DNA from: Holacanthus passer
Taxonomy: Eukaryota > Chordata > Actinopteri > Pomacanthidae
DNA length: 64,000 nt
Reading direction: 5' to 3'
Assembly: GCA_025331565.1 (NCBI GenBank)
Contig: JAFREQ010000035.1
Coordinates: 5,890,001-5,954,000 of the forward strand
Below the pieces are notes generated by a model. That model was not told where the DNA came from. It made no database searches and saw nothing but the letters and a program-made list of their open reading frames with translations. The first letter of the stretch is position 1. Each line of letters begins with the position of its first letter. Shown here in pieces: positions 12,900 through 25,200 of this stretch. Made by a program: the position numbers and the translations under genes.

Positions 12900-13288
12900 C
12901 CAGTCACCTTGACAACATTGGCCCAATGACAGCGCGCACGCGAACTAGGCCAGCCAATCACAGGCGTCCGGTAAAGCTGCATGTCATTTCTGCGCCGCTC
13001 GCGACCTGCGCCGTGTTTTTGTTTGTCTGTCTGCGCACCGGCGATGAAACCTGGATCTGCCGCTCCGCCGCTACCGGACGGGACAAACGGAGTCAAACCA
13101 CCCGTGACTCCCCGCTCATGAGGACCCCGGTGCCCGCAGAGGACGCACGGAGCGGGACCGAGAGGGAGCAGCGCCGGGGCTGTGGAGCCGCCGGATGAGG
13201 GTCTGACTCGGCGTTTTCTCCCCGGTGACAGAGACAATCTGACATCTTCCCACATCCTCCTCCTCCTCCTCCTCCTCCTCCAGCGATC
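12900..13288 (+). promoter_or_regulatory. ssh1 CpG-rich promoter and 5' UTR
   Basis: The sequence changes abruptly from AT-rich to GC-rich with many CpGs (for example 12931-13220) immediately before the Slingshot start codon, and no TATA box is visible. A (TCC)n tract of about 10 units at 13254-13280 lies just upstream of the ATG. Inferred to be the main housekeeping-type promoter and 5' UTR. Long open frames on both strands here are a by-product of the GC content. Confidence 0.65.
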
Positions 13289-16200
13289 ATGGCCCTGGTG
13301 ACTCTGCAGCGCTCTCCCACCCCCAGTGCAGCATCCTCGGCCAGCACGACCAACAGCAGTGCGGGGGAGGTAGGTGGAGGAGCCGGGGCTCCGGTCTTTG
13401 TGTGAGCCCCCATCAGCACAGCCTGTTTAACATCATCACTGCTGTGTGTGTGTGCGTGTGCGTGTGTGTGTTTGTTGCATTGTTGCCTGCACAGACTTGT
13501 TTGTAGCTCCGGATTTGTAAACAAAATCCTTCAGGGGGAGGATGGGGTGGGGGGGTTGAGCTGTCAGAACAAAGTGCTCATTTTGCTGCTGCACAAACAT
13601 TTGCTGCCATTGCTCAGGTTGTTGTCCCTCCTTGTTATTGGGCTTTTATTTTGCAGTAATGCAGCCTCACTCTTCAGGGGGGGGAGGAGACTTTAAAGGG
13701 GAATGACAGCATTTTTTTAGATTTATGTTCAGGACAGGCCATTTCAAGTGTTCAAGAACTTGCAGAAATCAGAGAAAAATAAAATGAGATGATGCCACTG
13801 AGATGTTAAATTTAAACTTTTTTTAATGCAACATCTCACACAGAAATCTAATTTGCAATTTTGCATTAAAATGAAAAAAAAAGGAGTATCTTGTTTTCTA
13901 GCTTTAAAAACTGCAGTCAGGTTTATCTTTGCAAAATGTCACTGACTTTGTGTAGTTTAAGACATGGACAAATATGGAGCAGCGCCAGATTAGACATTAC
14001 ACAAAATTCTTATCAGTCAATATTTCGCATCACAATGCAAAAGAAGAGAGTGTCTTATTTACTAGCTTTTAAAACAGCATCTTTGCAAAATGACAAGTAC
14101 CACTGACTTTGTGGAGTTTGAGGCTGTGAAGACATTAAATCCCATTTGCAAAACAAGATCTTAGTGGCAAACAAAGCCAAACATTCAAATATGGAGAAGC
14201 CAGATTAGACACACACACCTCACACAAAAATCTTATCAGTCAATATTTTGCATCACCATGAAAAGAAGAGTATCTTATTTTCTAGCTTTAGAAAACTGCA
14301 CTGAGGTTTGTCTTTGCAAAATGGCAAGTAATGCTGACTTTGTGGCGTTTGAGACATCAAATCCCATTTGCAAAATGAAATCTTAGCAGCAAACAAAGTC
14401 AAACGTTCAAAAATGGAGCAGTGCCAGATTATACATCCCAGTGAAAGCATAACATCAGGGTTAGTGCTCCAGTTTTCTAGTTTTAGGAAAGTGGATTATG
14501 TGCTCTGAAGTAGGCTGACTGAATAAAAACAAGCAGTGACATTCTTCCTCAGATGATAAGCTTTTAATATTGCTTTCTGTGTTACAGCCAGCAGGAAGGA
14601 AATGTTGATGGGTGTGATGTTCTGGATGTGTTTTCGCTGAACTTAGGTGTCCCAACGATTCAACTGTCGGCTTTATAGGACATTCACAGCAGATGAGATC
14701 ACAGCACTGAGGACCAGCAGTTGGCGCTGGCAGGCTGTCGGAGTGCCCAAACCTTTCTTCTTGGAGGGCCAAAACTGAACCTTTATGGTGGACCATGGGT
14801 GAAAAGCAAACACCTAATGTAGTGATTAAGATTCAAAATGGTACTCAGATGCCAAGTTCCCTGACTTCATAAAATAAGATGTACCTTTATTTGTCCCTCA
14901 GTGGAGAAATTTGGAAAAAATGTTGTTTACTCCCCGTCGGGGAATCGAACCCCAGTCTTCCGCGTGACAGGTGGAGATACTGTCCACTATACTAACGAGG
15001 AGGGATGCACAGTGTCACTATGTCCACTGTGCTCAGATTATAAAGAATACATCATTATAAGATCATTTGTACCTCACAAAAAAGTGACTTCTATATTTAT
15101 TTTTAAACAAAACAAAATTTTTCACGAGAAGCGTCTGCCGGCAAATCAAAACCTATGATGGGCTGACCTTCACCCGCAGGCCCCACTTTGGGCAGCCCTG
15201 CTTTAGTCCAATTGCATGGTCTTTAAAATCCATTGGCACTGCTGTCCCCTCCCACATCTTAAAGATTTAACTAAACATACACCTATCATGGTCCAGTCAG
15301 TCCCTGAATGTATCAGACTAACCAATACAGACAAAGCTTTTCGCCCCAGTACAGATTAATCATTCTCATAATGAATGTCGGCCTCCAGACAACCCAAACA
15401 ACAGTTACATGTGCACAGCGCAGTCATCTAATCCAGCCTCAACAGGAACAACTGTCCACTTCTGTTGGTCTGCAGACACACATATTACAATAATGAAGAT
15501 TTGTGTTTTTAAGAACAGGAAGAAAATCCTCAGCCTTTCCTCGACATTCATTTGACACTGTTGTTGCACAACTGTAATGTTGCAGTCTTTATATTGTCCG
15601 CCTTGTTTCTGTCTTTCAGGATTTTGGAAGCGATGATGACCGGAAAAATAATCAGAGGTAAGATGTTTGTTTGAGAAGTCGTGTATTTGAAGATGTGTGG
15701 AGGCAGAGAGGATACACAGATGTTTTGTGTTTCTGACTGTGGAATGTGTTTTTGTGGTCAGTGAGATGTAGGAACAACAAGGGGAAACACCAGCAGTCAG
15801 TGATGTCTCGAGTTGTAATTTTCAGTCTCTGGTTGTATTTGAGATGGTTGTATGACTGCAAAGAAAAAATTTTCTCACATTTTAATATTCGAAGTAAGAG
15901 TATTGTGTTAACAACATAGTTTATTCACTTAATAAACCGCTCAGGCTGGAACAGTTAAAAGTTGGAACTGCTCATATTTACATATAATTCAGACATTCAA
16001 TTATTTGTAAAACATTTTGTAAGTGAGTTTTAAAAGGTTTTGTGTAAAATATGATTCTATTGCACAGGAAAGCTGGAAGTGAACACTACTGATTGAAGTT
16101 AATTTCATAGTTAATGAAAGGATGACACAATGACATACAGTACTTTCAACCCCAATTCCAAAAAAGTTGGGACACTGTCTAAAAAAAATACTGAATGTGA

Positions 16201-19200
16201 TGATTTGTGAATCCTTTCTGACATATACTCAATTGAAACAGTACAAAGACAATATATTTCATGTTTGGCCTCATCAAATTCATTTTGTAAATATCTGCTC
16301 ATTCTGAATTTGGGGTCAGCAACACGTTTCAAACAAGTTGGTACAGGAGCAACAAAAGACTGTGAAAGTTGTGGACTGATGAAAAACACCTGTTTGGATC
16401 ATTCCACAGGTAAACAGGTTCATTGGTAACAGGTGATAGTATCATGATTGGGTATGAAAGGTTCATCCTGGAAAGGCTCAGTCGTTCACAAGCGAGGATG
16501 GAGAGAGGTTCACCACTTTGTGAACACATGATTGTATAAAGGAGATTAATACATGGGCTCAGGATCACTTCGTAAAACCGTTATCATCAAACACATCCAT
16601 TTGTAAATGACTACATTCTGTTTTTATTGGGTTTTACACAGCGTCCCAACTTTTTTGGAATCATGACCATGATCTGGTTTTGTTTCTGCCAAATGCTTGT
16701 TTCACTATTGATTCTGTAATGGGTGTAATGGTTCTCTAATTGGCACAAGGCTTTAAACACTACACAAGTTTGGCAAGGACAGTTACAGTTCAAACGACTG
16801 ATTGTATGCAGTGAATTAGACGGTCAAAGAAGCGCGCTGTCTTGATTATAGAAAACTATTTTGGCAGGTGACGAGTTCCTTGTCTTGTCCTCAGTCTTGA
16901 AGATTCACTTCTCTCTCTGTGTGTCATACAGTATCTGTCATCAGTTGGCAGTTTATTTTCTGTAATGGCCTTTTAGTTTCTAGGAGAAAACAAGGAGAAA
17001 AATGCTTCCTCTACTCCGTTACGTAACAGAGAGTGCATAAACTGTTGTTCCCGCTCCGTCACAAAGCTTTTCTTTAATCAGCCGACGTCACAATAAGTCA
17101 TGATTTGTGTCTGCAGAGCTTTGGCACAGACTCTGTCTTTGTGCTCACTGTGTGTGTGTGTGTGTGTGTGTGAGTGGGTCATTCACAGTTGAAACAGTCG
17201 TGTCATGCCTTGTCTGGAGAGTCTGAATGACTAACATGTTTTTTGTGGCTCAGTAATTCATCAGCGTGGAGTCTTAATTTAGGATTCTGCATGTCAGACT
17301 TGAGATTGACGCCAAGTAACATTTCCACCGCCTCGCAGCGCTCGCATGAATGATGGTATTGTGGCAGAGTGTTGCATAGGGAGAGCTGATTGCCGCTGTG
17401 AAGAGGAGATAGGGAGCAGAGAGGACGGGGCAGCGCGGGCGGGGAGGCTTCAGGGCCGAGATGGAGAGAAAGCTGCGAGAGGAAAAGGACCAGCCACACC
17501 AGGACCACGAAGAGAGGAGTGTGATACGCTGCTGGGAGAGGCTGCAGTCCCTGGACCGAGGACAGGAATGAGCAGGTGTAGAAGATGGATGGAAGGATGT
17601 CAATAAGAGGAGACTAAATTGGAGAGTTTATTTTCTAAGGAGACTGTAAAGAGTCCAGTAACTTCTCGCAGGATGCATCTGGTTGTGAAACCGTCACATA
17701 AAGGCATGTTCACCGTGCTGCCTCACTTTGTGGAGGAAGCTGCTGTGACTCAGAGGGAGATCTGTCGCATGTAAGTTCTCACACAAAAAAAAAGGTGATA
17801 GTAGACTTAGACAGATATTAGATTGTGAAACGTTACATTTTCAGGACAGTCTGCCACATTTTGAAGCTTGAATTCTGAGAGGTTGGAACTACGTCAATCA
17901 GTCTTTAAGCTTCAAGTGTAATGATGTATTTTTTATTTCAATCATTTTTTTCCCATAAGAAAAAGACTGATGTCAAGAGTTTGAAGTTGTTACTTTGAAA
18001 TCCACAAAGGTTTCTCAAGTGTAGTATAAATTTGTATAAGCAGAGTTATTGTTTCATATCAAGCATCATCTCAAAATCACATGTCCTCTGCTTCAATTTG
18101 AAAAGGGATAATGACACCACATAGCAGGGGAGCTGAAACAAAAGGCCTTGTGATGGTCCCACTTAGTCATACCAGGCTTTGTGTGTGTTGGTTGAACAGG
18201 GGAGTGAGAGTGCGGCTGAACAAAGCTGGACTCTGTTCTGTGTGAGAAAAGACGCTAAAGCTCTCCTGCCCGCTGCAGCTTTCCTAACAAAGTCACGACC
18301 CCAAAGCGCTGCGTCCAACACAGGTCAGACAGGAGAGGAAGTTTTAAAGCACAGGCGGCGTAACGCTCGATTCGCCGCAGGTCAGCCAAACCAATCAGGG
18401 CGACTTTTTAATCATGCTGTAAAAACACGGGGCTGTAAAAGTCACTGCATCAGGACTCTGCTGACTTTCAGTCTCTGATGAGCCTCCCGTCCTGCTCAAT
18501 GAACCAATGAGGACTTAATAAGTATGCAGCCTACACCGGGCTGCTCACTGTACGTACAGTATCCTGACTGCAGCCATTTCAAGTCCCTGTCTCAGCTTTG
18601 TTCATCACAGTTCTTGAACACTCTTCATGACTGAAAGTGTGATTTCAACTCCAGTTTGGCCATTGTGATTTATTTAGAACATCACGAAGACCTACATTTT
18701 TGATAACTGATAAATCATGACCATTTTTTCTTCTACCAAAATTGGTTCTTTCATTGGTTTTAGCATCTTGAATATTTTTAAGGAAAAATTGGCAGCTTTC
18801 TTTACAAGCATTTTTTTTATCTTACATGTCACTCACTGATATCAGTGATTCAGTTGTTTTTCAGTTGAAACAAAGAACGTGTTGCACAGGTATCCATTCA
18901 GTCAGTCAATGCAATGTTCTCAATAAGTTACCAGGTTTTATCCAACACTTTTTAATGGTTTGGACCGGGCTTTTCTTTCAATATGTGAGAAAAAAAATTT
19001 GGGGGGTTAGTGAGGAACTGGCATCAGAACTGGCATCAGATAGCATTGTCATTTTATTTTGAAATAGTGGAGTCTGTGAGTCTTGTTTGAGATTGTGTTC
19101 TATGTGTTGAAGTCCTTCCCTTGTTCTTCGCTGTTCAGTTTAAAGCAAAAAAAGATCGGTTGTGGAGAAATGTAAGAGGTCAGTGGTGTGAGCCATATAT

Positions 19201-22200
19201 GGATGAGAAAGTCAGACTAAAGGAATCTGGAGATGATGAAGCTGAGGTTGAGACAAAACATTGTCTTTTGAAAAGAAAGAGGGGAAACAATAGAATATTC
19301 TCTGACTTTGGATTCTCGATATTTTAAGCTTAAGTTCAGGTTTTTCGAACTCAGCTTGTGTTTTATAATAGAGAGAATGTGAGAATGAAGAGCAGAGAAC
19401 TACAAAGACAATTCTTTGATGGCATTTGTTAACCCTGAGTTTATTTTCCACTTCTGCTTTTTCCAGCCTCAGTGAGAGCTTCTTCATGGTCAAAGGAGCC
19501 GCCCTCTTCCTCCAGCAGGGCGGCAGCGCACAAGGGCCAAAGACCCCGACCCACCACAAACATGCAGGTAGGAACAAATACGCAGACAGAAGAAGCTTTG
19601 TTTCTTGTTCTTTTTGCCCAAACAAGCTCTGGACAAAAGGAAAAATTGTATTTGCTGAGGTGGGTTTTCTCTCTGTGGGTTTTGTCCGCATTTATTCTGA
19701 ACTGTTTTAGGAACCGTTCCCTGGCTGGGTCTGTCTAGAGCTGTTTCAAAGAAATCTACAGACTGTATCTGGTTTTTAGCTATTTCAATACTGGGCACTT
19801 TATGAATGGATGATAATTCAAGTTTTAACAAAGCTGTAGGAAGAAAGTACAATTATCACAATCATTTACTAAATTAATTCACCATATAAAAATATGGAGA
19901 GGACAATACTGCAATCTCTGGGAATTTATTTAAAAAACTGGTCTTGAAATAAGAACAAAAGATGATCAGAAAGAGACAGAAGAACATACAAAGTCATATT
20001 TTGGATTTTGGATATTTTGGATTGTCACTATTTGCACCCGCATTTTCTAAATTACTACAGACATTTGTGCTCGTGTTTTTTTTATTGGCTGATCCAGCGT
20101 CATATACTGTCAATCAAACTTATCAGTTTAACCAGTGGTATAATGTAGCTAAGGATATTTACTCAACTACAAGTCCAAATCTGAGTTAATTGCTTTCATG
20201 CCAATTTCTTATATAATTCAGAGAAAATTGTACTTTTTATTCCACTACATTTATTTGACAGCTTTAGTTACTAGTTAGATTAAGATTTTTGAATGCAAAA
20301 CATATGAAGAGATTTAGTAAAGACTCCAACCATCACTGGCTCCAGCAGATTTAGCTAAGTGCTTCTGCTGCCGCTGTTTGTCTGCACATCAAAGTGATGT
20401 TCAAATGTGGCATAATCTTGCACGATCTAAAAATAAAAATGTTCTGTAAGGGTTTTAACATCAGAAGGGTTCTTTTATAGACACTCACTGTTTACAAGTT
20501 TCTCATCTGGCGTCAATGTTGAATCTGAAGTCATTTGAGGACGAATGCGGGACAAGTTAAAAGTTGGTTTGCATGTGGCTCGGGTGTTAAGCACTTTAGC
20601 TTAGCACAGCTGGAAGGTCGCAGGTTTCAGATTGGTCTTCATTGAGAGAAATCTCATATTTCCTCCCACTGGAAATGAAAACCAACAATGAATGAACAAT
20701 GGAAGAAGCTGAATGATCAGTTTGTATTTGACCTTTAGTTTTTTTTGTTAGAAATTCCAGAGTCTGTAGTGAAGCATGTCAGTGATTAAAGTGTGCATTA
20801 TTTGTGCCTTACTTTCTCTGTATTGTTAAGTTTGAACTAATAGTTTTTCAGCCTATTAAAGGTGGCTTTAGTTACTGACTGCACTGCCCACTAAAGCTTA
20901 GGTGGCAGGAAATCTGTCTCTGTCAAGATCTTAGTGACCTCAATGCATGTTTCACTTTCAGGTGATTTACCTCAACATCTGCAGGTCATGTTTAAGATCC
21001 TCCGGTCTGAAGATCGCATTAAGCTGGTCAGTATAATACCAGTACACCCACTTCATTACTCACATTCTTTTACATATTTGGATTGTAGGTTTTATGTATT
21101 ATTTGTTTGGGGGCTGTAACTCTGGAATGTCATTAATTTCAATCATTTCAAATACTCAATTACCCAATTTCAAGTTTAAACGTGTTGTTTGGGCTCCAGT
21201 TTTTATCTTATGATGCAGTCACACACGTTTCTGTACAATAATTTTATGACAACACCATTAAATACTATATATTTTCCTCCTAACTGCAACTGCAACTGTT
21301 TGTTGCATACTCTCCTTTCGTCCCACAGGCTGTACGGTTAGAGAGCGGATGGTCTGACCGGGTGCGCTACATGGTCGTCATCTACACCAACGGCCATCAA
21401 GACACAGAGGAAAATATCGTCCTGGGAATGGACTTCACAGACAAGGACAGGTAATTCACTTCACTCCAGTCTCACATTTAGTAAGGTTGAATCTGATTAT
21501 TAGATTTGTTTAAATCGTATCCTTGAATCTCTGTGATCTACAGTAAAGATTGCTCTATTGGGATGGTGCTACCTCTGTGGAGCGATACCAACATACATTT
21601 AGATGGAGATGGGTAAGTTTCAGTTTGTCCTTTCATGAAAGATGGAATAATTAATACTTAAATCAGTTGGTTGAATATGCAAAGCAAAAAAAAATGCTAA
21701 TGGATCCTTTCCTTTTAAACACACAACTGTAAATATGAGGCAAGGGTTTCTAATGTGTAATTTCTGGTCATATTCTGCCGTCCAGCTGCATGTTTTGGTT
21801 GTTCTCTGCCTTTTAGGTTTTACTGCCCACCAGTGGCAGAGGCGGGAATTACATGCATTTTTTTTCTCTCTGTGTGAAAACTGTTCTTGCTGACCTGTTA
21901 ACATTGTCTCTGTACGCTGGAGGAATGTTCCACTGGTCGGTGTCCTGAATAGTCCCATGAACAAGCCGTGTCCAGTCTGTGTTTGCGTCCTCCCCCGATC
22001 ACTCTTCATCCCCATCCAAACTCAAACTGATCATCCTTCTCCTCCTCTTCCTCACCAGAGGTTTCAGTGTGAACACATCCGGGCGGTCACATGTCTTCAA
22101 GCCTGTATCTGTGCAGGCCATGTGGTGAGTGAGTCCTTCATGTTTACCTGGGATTACTGTTGTGTTTGTTGTGTGGGGACAGGGAGAAAAACACGTTGTC

Positions 22201-25200
22201 CTTGCTTGATGAATGTTGTTAGTTAAAAGTTGAAAGTTAATTAGAGTTTTGTTTTGCCTGTGTACATACATGGATTCCTTTTTATGCCTATGTGCAGTGT
22301 AAAGGTACAGTATGAATGGTAGCCTAGTTAGGTCAGTTAAGGTAACAAACAATTTTCAATAATTTTTCACTATGATCATCACTGTGATGACTCTCCAGAT
22401 CCAGCATGAATATTTGGGCTTCTGTTAGTTCAAAGACTTCTGTCAGTCTAGCCCCACGCCACCTGCTGGTCACTTATCAGAATTACCACTAAATAAATCT
22501 GCCTTGTTTTTCTTCCCGAGAGCCGGCTTCTTCTTGGCCCTGTTTCTTTCGCTCTACATCCATGTTTTTGATGAAAAAGCCTTTTCTCTGTGCCTCTGCA
22601 GGTCTGCCCTGCAGGTCCTCCACAAGGCATGCGAGGTGTCACGCCGCTTCAACTACTTCCCAGGGGGCATCGCTCTCACGTGGATGGCCTTCTATGAGAG
22701 CTGCATCACCTCAGAGCAAAGCTGCGTCAACGAGTGGAACGCTATGACCGACCTGGAGACCACCCGGCCCGACTCGCCCACCATGTTCGTCGACCGGTGA
22801 GACCCTACAGGCTGCCACATAACAGTTTTAAGCGTGATGGAAAATATGGGAAATCCAGGCGTACCTGGTTTAATTAACACTAATGCTGGGACAGGATTTC
22901 AAACAGATTTCATGTCTCAGTATCAGTCTCACGTGGCCAAACAGACCAATTGTCTGTTCCACCGTGCTCCAACATGCCTGGTGTGTGTACGTCCTTAGTC
23001 ATGGAATAGATTTCAATGCTTTGGACACCAGCTGTTCTCCTTTTGTTATTATCCTTTGTTGTCAGCTGTGGGAACATGTTACAGTGTTATGCTAATTTTC
23101 ATTCAGACAGCAGCACTGATGTGTTGACTCACTGTGTGCAGGCCAACAGAACGAGAGAGAACCGAGTGTCTCATTAAAGCCAAGCTACGCAGCATCATGA
23201 CATTTCAAGACCTGGAGAACATCACCTCGAAGGAGGTACGTGCCAAATCATCTGAATACATCAGAGTTTCAGGTTTTATTATTGTTTGCTTGTTAGTTTT
23301 TTCTTAACTGCATGATAGACCTCAGTTTTAAGGAATTCTGGCTAAATGCATTATATAAATGTCTTTCATAGAGTGTTTTTAAAAGAGTGAGTTTGAGGTT
23401 GTTTGGAAATAGAAATGATTTAAAGCTACTGTGATATTTTGCATAGATAAAGAAATGAAGAAAAAGTTCCAAACAAAAGTGTTACTATTTGACTTATTGT
23501 AGGAAATACACAGTGAAACTTTGTTTCGTCAGTAAGTAAGAGCTTTATTCTGTAATAAAGATCCAATGTGTTTTAGTGTTGTTGTTGTTTTGGAAAGTAA
23601 ATTATCTCTTGTTCTGTCCTCAGATTCGTAACGAGCTGGAGCAGCATATGAGCTGTAACCTCAAAGAGTACAAGGAGTTCATAGACAACGAGATGCTTCT
23701 GATCCTGGGTCAGATGGACAAGGCCACGCTTATCTTTGACCATGTGTACTTGGTGAGAATGAGAATGTTTATTTGTTTTAAATCCTTTTTACTTCATGCT
23801 ATCTTTACATTCTTCTATATTGCACTTCTACTGTAGTTTCTTCTCTTTTCCTCCACGCTGACACCCAAATAGTGGCACACTGTGGTTTATACTTAGCTCA
23901 GTAAAATACAGTTTACTCAAGAGTAATTTTTTGAAATTATGCTGAATAAGCTTCTATCTTTTTGCCTCTGTAGGGCTCTGAGTGGAACGCTTCCAACCTG
24001 GAAGAACTACGTGACTGTGGGTGAGCTGATAGCTTAACACTAACATACTATCTTTTCCTCATTTAATCCTAAATCTTTATTCTTATATAGGACTAAGTAA
24101 AAGCTATACATGTATATATACCTTAAAATTCCTAAATAAGATCTTAGTCAGAAAAGCAAAATGCACTGTGTGAAGGAATATCCTGCATTGACAAGTGAAC
24201 TATGCAATGTGTCAGAGGCTGTGTTAGCCAAAAAGAGAGAGTGTTGGTTCACATTTAAATGTTGGCACCGTGCTGCGTCCATTACATCAGGCAAGAAACT
24301 GGATCTGCACACTGAGATAGCACCCAATAAATTTAATAAAACAAATTACAATTGCTGACAGAAGGATTTGCAATTGTATAAGTTAACCTGTAACAGTAAT
24401 TGTCAGTAATTGATTCAGCGCAGCAGTGTTGGTAGATAATTAGTCTGATTATTCATGTTAATCAGATTTATTGTTAGTTAATTAGTCATAGTTGAGTTAA
24501 ACTAACAAGCAGTGGAGCGAAGACTAACATGTTGTTGTTGTGGTTGCAGAGTGGGTTACATCCTCAATGTCACCAGAGAGATTGACAACTTCTTCCCAGG
24601 GATGTTCTCTTATCACAACGTCCGTGTGTACGATGAGGAGGCCACCGACCTGCTGGCCCACTGGAACGACACCTACAACTTCATTGTCAAAGCCAAGTAA
24701 GACAGAAAAATACACCAGTGAGATGGTGTTTTTTGGGGGGCGGGGGGCTGTATTGTGGGATTTGAGGGAGAAAATGTACAGATTATAAACTGTAACATCA
24801 GATTTTTAGAAGAAATAACAGTTGACAGAACTGTGCTTCCACAGCTCTTTGGTATTAATAGATGGAGGTTTTAGTTGTCATTTTTTCGTTCGCCAGTTTT
24901 ACTGGCTCCCTGAGTACTGGGGCTGTGATCACACAGGACATTTTTCTCCTGCCCAAATGTGAGACAGTAAGACAGAGAGAGAGAGAGAAGTGAAATGGTG
25001 CGATTAGTCTGCTCGCTACGCAATCCTCTAAGCAGGTTAACCTGAAGGAAAAATGAAAATGGAAAAGCTAAAGTTCAGACATTACCAACTATGTCCATAC
25101 AATGGGCTGTAAATTAGTTTCTTCTGTCCAACAGGAAGAACAATTCCAAGTGCCTGGTGCACTGTAAGATGGGGGTGAGCCGGTCTGCCTCTACGGTTAT

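Noticed and set aside
12875..13524. Overlapping minus-strand open frames of 126-143 codons and a plus-strand frame of 141 codons at the ssh1 start.
   Set aside because: Low-complexity translations of a CpG island and TCC/TG tracts, overlapping the real ssh1 exon 1 in the wrong frame.
16111..16389. Minus-strand open frame starting MFFISPQLSQ, with a twin on the plus strand at 28610.
   Set aside because: Both lie inside the two copies of the same MITE-like element and break at different points. They are shadow frames of the repeat, not host genes.
19212..19852. Minus-strand frames of 120-159 codons over ssh1 exon 3.
   Set aside because: Antisense shadows of the real exon (19467-19567) and its flanks; no independent gene evidence.
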